Origin: Phoenix dactylifera
Taxonomy: Eukaryota; Streptophyta; Magnoliopsida; Arecales; Arecaceae
Length of the DNA stretch: 64,000 nt
Direction of reading: 5' to 3'
NCBI RefSeq assembly: GCF_009389715.1
Contig: NW_024068034.1
Span: forward strand, 1-64,000
The notes under the pieces were generated by a model that worked only from the letters and a program-made list of their open reading frames with translations, had not been told where the DNA came from and made no database searches. Below are positions 1 through 11,598 of the stretch, piece after piece; position 1 is the stretch's first letter, and each line of letters starts with the position of its first letter. A program made the translations under genes and the position numbers.

Positions 1-575
1 CAAAAATATCCTTAGCGGATAAATATGCAAAAAGAAATGTTCATAGGGATATACATGCAAAGAGCAATTTTGGAGGATATTCATACAATTTCATATATTT
101 AGAAAGATAGACACGCAAAAAAAATCGTAGATTTTTGCATAAATACCCTTCTAATATTTTTTTATATTTTAATACATGCCCTCATATATGCATATATAAC
201 AATAAATATAATAAGCTATGTTTTAATAAAATAAAATATAGTGGTTGTTATAAATCAAGAAGAGTAAAGTAAAATAATTCAATGATTAGTGAAAGAACTT
301 TCATAATTCTTTTTATTATCTAATTGTCGAATTAATATTTCTCTTAAGCAATATTTTTATAAAAAACATTGTGGAGCAGGAACTAGACAAATCCTAGAAT
401 TAAAATAGGTTGAAATTTTAAAAAAAATAAAATTAAATTTTTTTTGCATGTAAACCCTCTTAAATCTGTGAAATTCATGAATACCCTCACAAAGTATTAT
501 TTGCATATATACCGTTATAAATGTTTCTTTTTGTATATCTAAACATTAAGGATATTTCAGTCATTTTTAATTGTA
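1..575. repeat. AT-rich foldback-like repeat
   Basis: The left arm (about 3-60) and the reverse complement of about 489-558 match along most of their length; both contain a 'tatcctta' start, an 'aaaaagaaa' core and an 'atgcaaa' end. This suggests an old foldback or MITE-like element cut by the window edge. A related direct copy of the 75-125 segment lies at about 695-750. No coding capacity is seen in 1-965; the short open frames there are AT-rich chance frames. Confidence 0.4.
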
Positions 576-968
576 AACTACTATTTTTTTTTATTGTATT
601 AGATGGTATGGGCACATATGCAAGAAAAAATGAAAATGAAGAGCATACACATAAAACAAGTATTTTATAAAGTTGTGCATGCAAATATCAATTTGAGAAA
701 AATATTCATACAAATTTTAATATTTAGAAGGATATGTACGCAAAAATTTTTATTTATTTCTATTTATATACATTGGCTTGTGTGTTTAAACCTAATTTTT
801 TTTGAAATTTAATTTTAACTGATATGGTGGTTAGCATCGTTACCGTGGTCATTATAGTATGATTCGTAAGTTTAATTTAATAATATTTTTATATATCAGT
901 AATTCAATCTTAATTCTTAATTTTTAATTTATTTTTTAAAATTATCTTAATTCTCTCGCATAGCGGTA

Positions 969-1950
969 GGGGTGCAAATGGGTCGGGTCGGGTCGGGTCC
1001 TAGGTGACCCCGATCCGACCTGGTTTTTTGTTCGGGTCCCAATTTTGGACCCGGACCCGACCCGGTTGAAGATCGGGTTGGGTCGGGTCGGGTCCGAGTC
1101 GGGTTTGGGTCGGGTCCGGGTCTGATTCGGGTTGGGTCCGGGTCCGATCGGGTCCAATTTTTTTGTGTTTTTGGGAAAAAATTTGGATAAATCTAATTTG
1201 GTCATATCATAATTATGAGGTGCTGGGTGACCCATGACTTGAAAGACTTTGCAATTGAGCTCCAGTCAGAACAAATGACCCATGACACACTATTTTTTTA
1301 TCTATATGACTGATTGGACGGAACTCGGTGTCTCCCAGCTCCCCTCTCACGAGGACAAAAAAAATCCCAGACCTTCTTCCAAAATCCAATTCCATTACAG
1401 AAAACTGGCACATGACCCATATTCAGTTGCACTGTTCCCTCACTTTCTCCCTTCAAAAGTTAAAAGAAACAAAAACCAAAAAACAGAAGGAAAAAAAAAA
1501 GCAGCTACCGAGACACCAGAGGTCTCAACAGTGTAATAGATCGAGAGAGAATCCTGACGGGCCGACGTTCCTTTGGATTCTGTGAACCTATGCTTGTTGC
1601 TAACTTGCTATCCTTCCACACTGACCAACAGTACCACAACCCACGCCAAAAAAAAAAAGAAAAAGAAAAAGAAAAGACTTTCTTTTGCTTCTCCTCTCTC
1701 TCTCTTCGGGTCCATTCGGGTCGGGTCGGGTCTGTTTGGTAAACCCAGACCCGACCTAGAAAATAATTCGGGTCCAATTTTAGGACCCGACCCGGACCCG
1801 CGGGTCCTAAAATTCGGATCGGGTCGGGTCTATGCGGGTCGGGTCGGGTCGGGTCACGAGCCTCGTGATCCGACCCATTTGCAGCCTTATATAGTGGTCG
1901 ATCCGACCCATTTGCAGCCTTGATAGTGGTCGATCCGACCCATTTGCAGC
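969..1950. mobile_element. GGGTC-rich terminal-inverted-repeat element
   Basis: The segment begins with GGTGCAAATGGGTCGG and ends with its near inverse, CCGACCCATTTGCAGC. Both halves (969-1165 and 1705-1950) are dominated by GGGTC/GACCC pentamers in opposite orientation. The right end carries three copies of a ~33-bp unit, each holding the 'gatccgacccatttgcagc' end. Such GGGTC-rich repeats with this terminus are common in plant spacers. I infer a non-autonomous DNA element; no transposase and no clear target duplication were found. It ends only about 135 bp before the start codon of the next gene. Confidence 0.5.
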
Positions 1951-2084
1951 AGCGGCTGGAGGATTTTAGTAGTATTTTTGTGGAGTGAGAGGCTGCGGCC
2001 TTGGTCAATGTAAAACTAAAACCGGAAGCGCCGTCCAAGCCCCAACCCCATCGATCTACCGAGAGCCCCCAAAAGGTCTCAGAG

Positions 2085-3125
2085 ATGGATCCCCAAAACC
2101 CCCTCCTCCTCCTCCTTCTGCTCGCCTTCCCCGTCCTCATCTCCCTCTCCTCCGCCACCTCCCCTTCCGCCGACGATCTGGTGGCGGAGCTGGAGGCCCT
2201 CCGGGCCCAGTCCCCTTCCGGCGTCATCCACCTCGACGACCGATCCGTCGCCCGCTTCCTCACCTCCGCCCCCGTCCCCCGCCCCTACTCCCTCATCCTA
2301 TTCTTCGACGCCTCCCAGCTCCGCTCCAAGCCCGACCTCCACCTCCCCCACCTCCGCTCCGAGTTCAGCCTCGTCTCCTCCTCCTTCGCCGCCCACCACG
2401 CCTCTTCCCCCGCCACCTCCCTTCGCGTCTTCTTCTGCGACATCGAGTTCCAAGAATCCCAGGCCTCCTTTTCCCTCTTTGGCGTCACCTCCCTCCCTCA
2501 CGTCCGCCATGTCGGCCCCCACCACCGCTCCCTCCGCGACTCTGAACCCATGGACCAGTCCGACTTCTCTCGCCTCGCCGAGTCCATGGCCGAGTTCGTC
2601 GAGGCCAAGACCCAGATCCCTGTCGGCCCCATCGTCCGCCCTCCCCCGATTTCCGCTCGACAAATCGCCTTCTTGGCCATCGCCCTCCTGATCTCGGCGC
2701 CGTTCCTGATCAAGAGGATCCTCGAGGGGAACACGATGCTCCACGACCACCGGTTCTGGATGGGGCTCGCCGTGTTCGTCTACTTCTTCAGCGTCGCCGG
2801 CTCGATGCACAACATAATCCGCAAGATGCCGATGTTCTTGCAGGACCGGAACGATCCAGATAAGCTCATTTTCTTCTACCAGGGCTCGGGGATGCAGCTC
2901 GGCGCGGAGGGGTTCGCGGTGGGGTTTCTCTACACGATCGTTGGGCTGATTGTGGCGTTCGCGACGCATGTGCTGGTGAGGGTGAGGAACACGACGGCGC
3001 AGCGGGGGTTCATGCTGGTGGCGATGCTGGTGGCTGTCTGGGCGGTGAAGAAGGTGATCTATTTGGATAATTGGAAGACTGGGTACAGCGTGCATGCCTT
3101 CTGGCCGACCAGCTGGAGGTTTTGA
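2085..3125 (+). CDS. OST3: Oligosaccharyltransferase complex subunit OST3/OST6 family
   Basis: This 346-residue protein belongs to the Ost3/Ost6 (N33/TUSC3) family, subunits of the ER oligosaccharyltransferase that transfers the lipid-linked glycan to Asn of nascent proteins. Residues 1-25 form a Leu-rich signal peptide. Residues ~27-180 form a luminal thioredoxin-like domain (PSGVIHLDD at 44-52, FFDASQ at 73-78, FFCDIEF at 116-122). Four membrane segments follow at about 193-211, 225-243, 275-298 and 307-325. The frame is open further upstream to 2001, but the ATG at 2085 sits directly before the signal peptide and gives the usual ~346-residue length, so it was chosen. The gene has no intron. 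The Cys-x-x-Cys motif of yeast and animal homologues is absent from the thioredoxin-like domain. Family assignment is secure; a paralogue-level name is not. Confidence 0.93.
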   Translation: MDPQNPLLLLLLLAFPVLISLSSATSPSADDLVAELEALRAQSPSGVIHLDDRSVARFLTSAPVPRPYSLILFFDASQLRSKPDLHLPHLRSEFSLVSSSFAAHHASSPATSLRVFFCDIEFQESQASFSLFGVTSLPHVRHVGPHHRSLRDSEPMDQSDFSRLAESMAEFVEAKTQIPVGPIVRPPPISARQIAFLAIALLISAPFLIKRILEGNTMLHDHRFWMGLAVFVYFFSVAGSMHNIIRKMPMFLQDRNDPDKLIFFYQGSGMQLGAEGFAVGFLYTIVGLIVAFATHVLVRVRNTTAQRGFMLVAMLVAVWAVKKVIYLDNWKTGYSVHAFWPTSWRF

Positions 3126-4058
3126 AGATCTGGATGGGGAGTTGTCTCACTTTCTCTCTTCTCTTCTCCTTTTTAGAGGTTTGGATTCTCCTTATAGCTC
3201 AAGAATACTAAGTTCGTTTTGATTTCGGTTCTTTTCCTCTTCCTTTCTGATTTTTCTTGGAAAATTGCAAGTTTAGAATAGGTCTTCACTAATGTGATTA
3301 TGAAGTCAATCACAACCTCATATTCTGAGGTTAGTATGAAAAATAATGATTCCATGCATCGTTCGTAGTTAGAATGTGAAAGAGGGAAGCTATCTCATTG
3401 CATGATATAGAAGAATTTAACCTGAGTCGCATCTTAGATGATCTATTACTAAAATAGATTAGGCAATGCATACAATAATGAATGCTATGCACAAAAATAT
3501 ATCTCTATCTTGCCAAAACAACATATAGATCATTTTATAGGAGTTGTATTCTTAGCCAGAGTAAAATCTGTATCATTGATACCACTCTGATGGTGGTGGT
3601 GGTCGACACCCAAGTACTGTGCACAGCAGAAATTGGGCAGGATTTTGTGTTTCAAATAATAATTAAGAAGACAAAGACATGAATATTTGTCGCATATAAA
3701 TGTGTATACTTTATACTTTTGAGAGATCAAACACTGAAGCTTGTAGCATAGGTTCTCTTGAGTCTCAAATGAAGCATGAGAGCTTGCTGAAGTCCTCCAA
3801 GAAATTACTAGCTAGCCTTTTTGATCCCTCCATTGTTCTACTTTTCTCATATCTTTATCCTTTTTCTCTTAATCATATCAGAGAGCTATATGCAGCCTTT
3901 TTATACAGGTTTAACTGGCTGGCTGCCCTCGTTAGTGAGAAAATTTGTTTGCTTTGTACACAAGAGAGTTAAGGATAGGAAAAAGTGAAGCATTCCTCTG
4001 TCGTTGACTTGACTTCTTATCTATCTGAACTCATCACCAAATGACCAAACATGTCATT
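3126..4058. other. 3' flank of OST3, no gene recognised
   Basis: Downstream flank and spacer. The first ~200 bp are probably 3'UTR of the OST3-type gene. No coding homology or clear repeat was recognised in the rest. Confidence 0.5.
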
Positions 4059-4134
4059 GACTAATCTGAGCCAACAATGAAGTATAAAAATACGCAGTAT
4101 TATTATTTTAGGTTTACATTAAGATGAAAAAATT
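4059..4134. repeat. Left copy of ~75-bp direct repeat flanking a LINE tail
   Basis: Matches 4903-4976 at roughly 86 percent by eye, from 'gactaat' through 'ggtttacattaaga'. The two copies bracket the LINE fragment and are best read as an unusually long target-site duplication. Confidence 0.7.
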
Positions 4135-4902
4135 TTGGTAGCCTCTCAATGCAGTTGGAGTTGGAAGGCTTGGAAAATAGATTAGTTGGTCCCTTGTCAG
4201 GAAAGGAGAATAGTGAATTGGAAGAGCTCCGGTATGGATCTACCGATGTGCAAACTTTTGGATTTTGGCAAATACTTGGTTTGCTCCTACTATTCCTTTC
4301 TAAATTGTGGAGCACTTCTTTGTCCCTATTATAAAGCACTATGGAAGACAGATGCATCAGAGAAAGTGAAAGTGTTCATGTGGCTGGCCTTGAAAAACTG
4401 AATCCATACCGGAGATCTCTTGGCTAGAAAAGGTTGGTTTATAAGCATTACCTGTTCCTTATGCAGAGCCTCCCAAGAAACAGCTAACCATCTATTTCTT
4501 TTTTGCCCTTTTACTAAGGGTGTTTGCTTTGATATTAAAAATTGCCTTGATGCCTTAACTGGAGAGGATGGCCAGCCTCCTTACAGTCATTATGGACTTC
4601 TTGGCAATATAAGAAAATTCATTCCTCTTTTTGTCGAGCTTGGGACCAGCTTGTCCTGGTTATTTGTGGGCAAGTTTGGAAGGCCCTGTCAAACTTTCAA
4701 CTGTGGTTCAATTTATGCTCTCATAAGAGGAAGATCAGGCATCTCTCTTTAGCAAGGAAGATTGAGCCATTATTGAGAAGCTAAGATTAATCTTCTTGTT
4801 ACTTTAACTTCTCCCTTCTTGTACCTTTTTCTATTTGTATTTTTAATTTCTTTTTAGTAAATTGGGAGAATGTTCTCCTTCCTCCCTTTACATCAAAAAA
4901 AA
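4135..4902 (+). mobile_element. 5'-truncated LINE, zf-RVT region
   Basis: Conceptual translation gives the C-terminal zinc-binding region typical of plant non-LTR retrotransposons (zf-RVT): KVKVFMWLALKN at 4366-4398, then ARKGW, CSLC and NHLFLFCPF at about 4422-4510. One in-frame TGA at 4399-4401 separates two otherwise continuous frames (4186-4401 and 4420-4752), so it is a dead copy. The fragment ends in an A-run at 4895-4902, as expected for a LINE 3' end. The reverse transcriptase itself is missing because of 5' truncation. Confidence 0.78.
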
Positions 4903-4976
4903 GACTAATATGAGTCAACAATTAAGTATAGAAATACGTAATGTTACTATATTAGGTTTACATTAAGACAAAAATT
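4903..4976. repeat. Right copy of ~75-bp direct repeat flanking a LINE tail
   Basis: Partner of 4059-4134; it starts immediately after the LINE A-run. Confidence 0.7.
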
Positions 4977-7900
4977 AGCCAAATAGTCATCCTTATGTGC
5001 ACAGATTGTGTTGCAATTCAGTCTTACATCCCTTTATCCATTAATGGTCCTGGGGATGATAAATCACTGTCCAACCCTGTCCGTAACCACTGTGATCTGG
5101 GATGTAAAGACCTTAGGTTAGATCAGACGCCGATTACTTAATATTAGTATATTGGCCAATTTATTGGGATATCAAAATCCATTTCAAAACTCTTAAGCCT
5201 TCCATCTTGGTGAATGCCAATCAATCTTTAGAGATTATCAAGATATCAGTGTTTAGAGACCTTGAATTGAATCTTCATGTGGTAAATAATTTGTCAATGT
5301 TCAAGAATCCTAAAAGGATGTATGTTAAAGAGGTTAGCTTTTTTCCTACCATGAAACTTTAAATCCTGGAGCCTTTGGGAAATATTAATCATTCAATCCA
5401 ACACAAAAAGGATCTTCAATTTTCACTGTTTCTTTTTGGTAGTAAAGTTGGAATCATTTATGATGGGTATTCAATCGCTCCATTGATCCATGACAAAGTT
5501 CCTGTAGTTAAAATCTTTCGGGTGGTTTTGCGGACAATGACTCATGGTGTACGATGACCATTGGCCAGATCTAACATAAACTCTTTCCTTTTACAACTAG
5601 TATTTTTATAACTGCCCAGGTTTGCTGTTCACTGAATTGCATCAGTTTGCTAGTTTTTTTTTTCAATTTTTATTTTTTTAGTTTGTATACTTATCTTCGT
5701 TTTCTCTGTTAGTTTCCTTCTTTTCACATGCAAAAATCCTCAGCTCTTGATTCTTCTTTCCAACAGTCACCTTATTTTCCTGTTTGTCATATTCTAGTGA
5801 TCCCAAACTAAACTAACATATCCACTAAAAGCTACCACTCAATTGCTTGATTTAGAAGTTAGTTTTCAATTCTTATGTGGCTATAAACACCAATAACTAC
5901 ATTCATTTTTACGAGTTAGCATCAATATAAGCATTCTATAGCTTGAATCTTATATGGTACTGAGCACGCTATGCATCTTTCCTCATGTTATCAGTGTTGC
6001 TCTGATCCTATTACCAATGATGATGTATCTTCTCCTCAGCAATCTAGTCAATATCTGCATCAGGGAACTGGAAACATCATTCCTCTTGTATATGTATACA
6101 AACCAAGAATTCTTCTCGCTGTCACTGGTTCAGCATGAAAACAAGGAACATTTGATTCTTTTTCTTGTCATATAATATATCTATTACCTTATAGCTGCAT
6201 TTCTGGGGTAGAAAGACATCTTGCCTGGTCCTATTTGCAAATTAGTTTGAAGTCTAGCTGGTAGTTAGGTAGAATTATGTGCTAAGTCATATCACTGCCT
6301 GTAAAATGCCAGGTAACATGTTTTCATCATATGTTCATTAACACGTCCTTTTACTTCGCGCGTTGAGAGCTCAGCACATACTGATGCTACAGTTCTCTTC
6401 CATTGCAGCTGTCGATGAACACATATTCTGTTGATAGACCAAGTACTTTTAAATTTGACGACCTATTCTCTTGTATACTACCAAGTTTTTTTATTTAATC
6501 AGCGCTTGTTTTATCTTTTAAGTAATATCATTGCAGGATTGTTATATTATAATTCTCGCTCATTCAACTTTCAAGATAACTGCATGCTTATACAAAATAC
6601 CTAGTTGTGTCAACAAATCCGTCATTTTGATTCAAGAATACATTCTTTGCCACCAAGAGATAGAATTTGAAATGTGATTCATGTGTCACTCAAATTCTTA
6701 CAATATTTTGTTGACCAATTGCTATGGCGTTTTGATTTTTGTAAATGATATCCAAAGCAATAAATTGGTTTCTCAAAGTTGAATGGTTTCCTATCGGAGT
6801 TGTATGCTCCTTTAGTTGGTAAGTGAAGGATGTCTAGCTAAGGGTGTTGATGTTGGCAGTCCCAGAGTTGAAGGGACAGGGTTGTGGGTGAAATGATTTA
6901 TTATACATCTATCGGTTGTTTCATCCTCCGGATAGATGATACCACTTATTTGGTTGTATGCTATTTTTATAATTTTCAGGATTTCAACTCAGTACTCTGT
7001 GAAATATCTGAATTACCATTCTTTTGTTATTGTTTTTACAGGCATGCAGGTGTCAGTATATACACTGCCTCACTATCCAGCATCTTTTGAGATGTAATAA
7101 TGGGACACATTTTGGTCAAAGTTCAAGTGTGGGATTTTGTAGTTTAAATGAGAAACCCTATTTCATCTGTCTTATTAGCACAAGTTATGGTGACATTTCA
7201 AGTGTAGAATTTTGTAGTTTCAACAAGAAAGCTTATCACAACTGTCTTATTTTAGCACACGTTTTAGTGAATTCCAAGTGTGGAATTTTGCAGTTTCAAT
7301 GAGAGAGCCTATTACAACTATCTTATTTTAGCATACAGTAGCATAATCTCTTTTGACAAGCAATTTTTTCCTTCTCAAATGAAGCAGCTGATTGGTATAA
7401 ATTGCCCAACATTTGAATATGAGCAACCTTAGATCATTGTATTTCTTTAAGAAACAAGGTCGGGAAGTTTTTGTTCCTCAACTCTTTTAAGATCGTGAAG
7501 AAGCAGGTCCATAGTGGCCCCATGGTATGTTTTCCCACCAATACTGGAAATATCCAACAATGTGGTAGACAGGCCCGTTATAAAATCCATGAATCTATCC
7601 CTTTTGAAAATTAACCATCAAATATGCTAGTATCATTCGATGGCAGTCCACAGGTCTGAGAGGCACTCAATTGCATCCAGGAAAGTTGGACATTGCAGGT
7701 TTTAGATAATTTGCAGTATTTATATTTTTGGAGTTGCAGTGCCATAAATCTATTCTAATAAGCAATTTGAACTTCCCTATGTTCATGTTATTCCTTTGCA
7801 CTGCATAGCAAATCTCACTGATGTTGCCAGAGATATGGTCATTTATGTGTAGCATGTGCTGAACTTTGTCAGCTGCCAACCTATTCAGGTTTCTTGCGCT

Positions 7901-9011
7901 ACACCATGCATTTATATATTTTTTTTATTTTTTAGAACATAGGAGGAGCAAAGCTCCACCTGTCTTGAGTACGCCCTCAACTAGGCAGGGCGTTACAGAA
8001 AAGTGAGTTGTATGAGGATATGTGAGGGAACTCTTTCTGGGCATTTATATTGTCAAGGCTTTTAATTTGGCTTTTATAGCTATTCTTGGTTGCATGCTGT
8101 TAGTTTAACTAAGAACCATCTGATCAGCTGACTCTTCTTTATGATCAATGTCATTTGTTTTTCAATAAATACTCTTTTTAAGTAGAAAAGATGAGGTTAT
8201 ATTCATCTCTTTGAGCACAAGGCACCAACCCTGGTTTCAAAGGCATTGCTAAACCTCATGGACAGTTAAGAAGCTGACAGTTCTGCTAACAGTTGGATTG
8301 GGATAGCAACAATAAGCATTTTAAGAAAGCATCTGTGAAAACAAATGTCAGCACCTAACACTCAGCAAACTACTGCCTCTCAATGTTCCAAATAAACCTA
8401 CTGACAAGAAGATGGACAGCGCCATTGCCATTGAAATTAAAGAACAAGAATGCTAATATCAGAAGATGCAACTTGGTGCAGACAACAACTGCCCTGCTGA
8501 GCTGAATAAGCTGCCAGGCTATTCCACAGATCTTCAAAGATCGGTTACAAAGTCACTTCAGACTAAATTGAAAAAAAAATGAAAGCACAATGCAATTGTG
8601 CTAAGATTTTGGGAGATGAAAAAAAAAAAGTATATTCCAAGCAGTTAAAACATAAGCTGAGATAGACATAGTATGCATTATCATAAGTTAGAAACCAACC
8701 ATTTATCATCTTACATGTCATCATCCCGGTTTCTAGCAATAAAACACATAATGTACCTCCATGTCATTCTGATGGTTCCTCATTGACCGATAATCCTATT
8801 TTTTTCTGTGCACTGTGTCCTCTTTTCAATTCTTTATACCAAGAAATGAATGTTTGTTTCCTATATTAATTGATGTAATCATCGGAGGAAAAAAAAACAC
8901 CAAAATGATTTTTTTTCCTGTATAAATTGGCGTATATTGTTAAATAATAAAGAGAGATAAGATGATACAAGAATTATAAGGAAATAAGGTAATGTATATT
9001 TCCCAGGCTCA
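4977..9011. other. Spacer without a recognised gene
   Basis: About 4 kb of AT-rich sequence with only short open frames. It contains a three-copy tandem repeat at 7115-7340 (separate entry). A T-run followed by 'aggaggagcaaagctccacc' near 7919-7960 resembles another element tail. Nothing else in it could be named; some may be 3'UTR of the minus-strand PPR gene. Confidence 0.4.
7115..7340. repeat. ~76-bp tandem repeat, three copies
   Basis: Three diverged copies of a unit running from 'caagtgtgg(a)attttg.agttt' to 'tcttatt.tagcacac' begin near 7122, 7198 and 7273. Confidence 0.7.
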
Positions 9012-11258
9012 CTATGAGAATGTTGTTAACTGAATATCTTCAATCCAGCTGCATCCTGGCTTTTTTGCCACTCCATTCTTTTGCATCTGATCCCTTACAC
9101 TTGATGCTTCCTCCCACTTCCCATCAGCCGCGTTTATATTTGATAAGAGCACATATATTGTTGGATTCTCTGGTTCAGTTTCCAGAAGAAACTTAGCAGC
9201 AATTCTTCCCAGCCTTGCATTCCCATGAGTGCTACAAGCACTAAGCAATACCCACCAGATGTGACAATCGACTCTACAAGGCATACTATTTATTAATCTT
9301 TCTGCCTCCTCTAGATGTCCCGCTCGGCCTAAAAGATCAATAATACAAGAGTAGTGGTCTACTCCAGGTTCTATCCCATAGTCTTCAACCATAGAAGTGA
9401 AGATGAAACGGCCCTCTTCAACCAAACCAGCATGGCTACAAGCAGAAAGAACAGAAGTGAAGGTGACATTATCAGGTATAATTCCTGATTTTTGCATCAT
9501 TTTAAAGTAATGAATGGCTTCACGTCCATCTCCATTCTGTGCATAAGCAGCAATTATTGCATTCCAGGAAACAATATCTCTCTGCAACATCCCGTTAAAA
9601 ACTTTAGAAGAGTAATCCAATTCCCCACATTTTCCATACATTGTAATAAGGGAGTTCATCAACAATGTGTCACAAATAGTAACATCTCTAAGAGTGTAAG
9701 CATGAACCTCCTTTCCATGTTTAAGAGCTGACATGGTGGCACAAGTGCTTAACACTGTGCTCAATGTGTAGGAATTTGGCATTAATCTTGATTTAATTAG
9801 GGCTGAAAATATTTCTAGGCCCTTTACTGAAAACCCACTCAGCACATATCCTGATATAATTGAATTCCAAGAGATTATATTCCTGAATGGCATCTCATTA
9901 AAGACCTGATAAGAACTTCCAATGTCTCCACATTTGGCATATGCTGATATCGTGGCATTACAAACTTCAATACTCGAGATGAAGCCATTCTTAATGACTA
10001 GTGCTTGAATCATCTTGACATCTGCTGCAATCCTTGAGCAAGCTAATAAGCTCCCGTAGGTGAACTCATCTGGCTCAATTCCAGCCTTCTGCATTTGATG
10101 ACATACTCTAACAGCCAGCTCATAACAATTCTCCTGACTATAACCTGAAATTAAAGCATTCCATGAAACAATATCCTTCTCATTCATCATCTCAAAAGCT
10201 TGCTGAGCACTGACTAGATCTCCATAATTGGAATACATAGTTACCACAGCATTGGCTACAAATACAGAGGCTTCGAGACCCATTCTAATGACTTGAGCAT
10301 GGACTTGAGTCCCAATTTCCCTTGACAGACAAGCACTTAAAACACTTGCAAAGGTCAATTCAGTTGGCAACAAAAAATCTTCTTTCCTCAGCTCTTTAAA
10401 CACCATCAAAGCCTCCACATCTCTTCCCCACCTCACCAACCCTGCTATAAAAGCATTATAAGTAATCTCATCACGTACCACGGCTTCTCCAAACACCTCA
10501 CAAGCATCAATAACCAAACCACAATCAAAGTACATTGTCACGAGAGCATTGATCGCTGAAACCCTGAGCTCCAAAATCCCAGTTTTTATAACCAACGAAT
10601 GCAACTGCCTCCCAAGATTCACCAGCTCCGGCGAACCACACAAACCCATGACACTAGCAAAGGTGTACTTGTCAAGCCCGACACCCAATCGGTGCATTCT
10701 GAGAAACATTTCAAGAGCAAACTCTTCGTAGCCATGATGAACAAAGCCCATTATCACGGCGTTCCACGCAGCGGTGTTTCTCTTGGGCACTCCAACGAAC
10801 AGTTGGAGAGCCTCCTGAAAACGACCGGCTTTGGCGTAAGCCGAAATAAGAGTGGTATAAGAGTAGACGTCGGGGTTGGGGATGGCGCCGAACAGGCGGT
10901 GAGTGGGGTCGGGGCCGTGGGTGTTGGCGTAGAAGGAGAGGAGGGAGTTGGCGACGTGGGGGAAGGAGAGGAGGGCGGAGCGGAGGGCGATGGAGTGGAG
11001 CTGGGCACCCGCGGTGGGGGCGCGGAGGCGGGCGCAGGCGGCGAGGGCGGAGGCGAGGGAGTAGTGGTCGGGGGAAAGGTGGTAGGAGGCGTGGATGTGG
11101 GAGAAGAGGCAGAGGGCTTGGGAGTAGTGGTGGGAGCGGGTGAGTTTGGAGAGGAGGGTGTTGAGGGCGATGAGGAGTTGCGTGGGGTTGTGGGCTGTGT
11201 TTGCGGGAAGAGGTAGCAAAAGAAAGCATTGGAATGCGCACGTTGGACACTTCATCAA
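9012..11258 (-). CDS. Pentatricopeptide repeat protein, PLS class with E-type tail
   Basis: This intronless 748-residue protein consists of repeated ~35-residue PPR units of long/short alternation: VYSYTTLISAYAKAGRFQEAL, DIVSWNALISGYSQ, NIISWNSIISGYV, DIVSWNAIIAAYAQ, VTFTSVLSACSHAGLVEEG. The C-terminal part (HYSCIIDLLGRAGHLEEAE, then WVLLSAC and PGCSWIE) is the E region; no DYW domain follows. PLS proteins bind organellar RNA and most act in C-to-U editing, partnering DYW-bearing proteins when they lack DYW. The N-terminus begins with two Met and is short and hydrophobic; targeting to mitochondrion or plastid is inferred from the family. The length and arrangement resemble Arabidopsis At3g49740-type proteins, but orthology needs a search. 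The frame is intact from first Met to stop. Confidence 0.92.
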   Translation of the reverse strand: MMKCPTCAFQCFLLLPLPANTAHNPTQLLIALNTLLSKLTRSHHYSQALCLFSHIHASYHLSPDHYSLASALAACARLRAPTAGAQLHSIALRSALLSFPHVANSLLSFYANTHGPDPTHRLFGAIPNPDVYSYTTLISAYAKAGRFQEALQLFVGVPKRNTAAWNAVIMGFVHHGYEEFALEMFLRMHRLGVGLDKYTFASVMGLCGSPELVNLGRQLHSLVIKTGILELRVSAINALVTMYFDCGLVIDACEVFGEAVVRDEITYNAFIAGLVRWGRDVEALMVFKELRKEDFLLPTELTFASVLSACLSREIGTQVHAQVIRMGLEASVFVANAVVTMYSNYGDLVSAQQAFEMMNEKDIVSWNALISGYSQENCYELAVRVCHQMQKAGIEPDEFTYGSLLACSRIAADVKMIQALVIKNGFISSIEVCNATISAYAKCGDIGSSYQVFNEMPFRNIISWNSIISGYVLSGFSVKGLEIFSALIKSRLMPNSYTLSTVLSTCATMSALKHGKEVHAYTLRDVTICDTLLMNSLITMYGKCGELDYSSKVFNGMLQRDIVSWNAIIAAYAQNGDGREAIHYFKMMQKSGIIPDNVTFTSVLSACSHAGLVEEGRFIFTSMVEDYGIEPGVDHYSCIIDLLGRAGHLEEAERLINSMPCRVDCHIWWVLLSACSTHGNARLGRIAAKFLLETEPENPTIYVLLSNINAADGKWEEASSVRDQMQKNGVAKKPGCSWIEDIQLTTFS

Positions 11259-11549
11259 CTGAAAATTGATAGCAAGGACATAGCTTCTTCCTGGAGCAAT
11301 GTTATAGGGACACCAAGATTTTCATGTTCACTAAGATATCACTTTGCATAGGCTCTTAGTGACAACCATATTGAATATAATGAATATATTAGCCTCATTA
11401 TAATATATTTCATTTTATTTTGTTATCTTATTATGAATTTTAGTTATTAATTATTAAGATATTAGAGAATTTTCCAATATTTAGATTGGCATCTTAGCTT
11501 TTATATGTATGTTTGTGTGTGTGTATACATGTACATATATGTGTGTGTG

Positions 11550-11598
<49 letters not shown>

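Noticed and set aside
1505-2263. 252-codon minus-strand frame upstream of OST3
   Set aside because: Crosses the GGGTC repeat and the antisense of the OST3 signal region; no domain.
2298-3095. 265-codon frame antisense to OST3
   Set aside because: Composition shadow of a GC-rich coding region; His/Glu/Arg-rich, no domain.
10599-11216. Gly/Glu/Val-rich 205-codon frame
   Set aside because: Antisense shadow of the GC-rich start of the PLS-class PPR gene.
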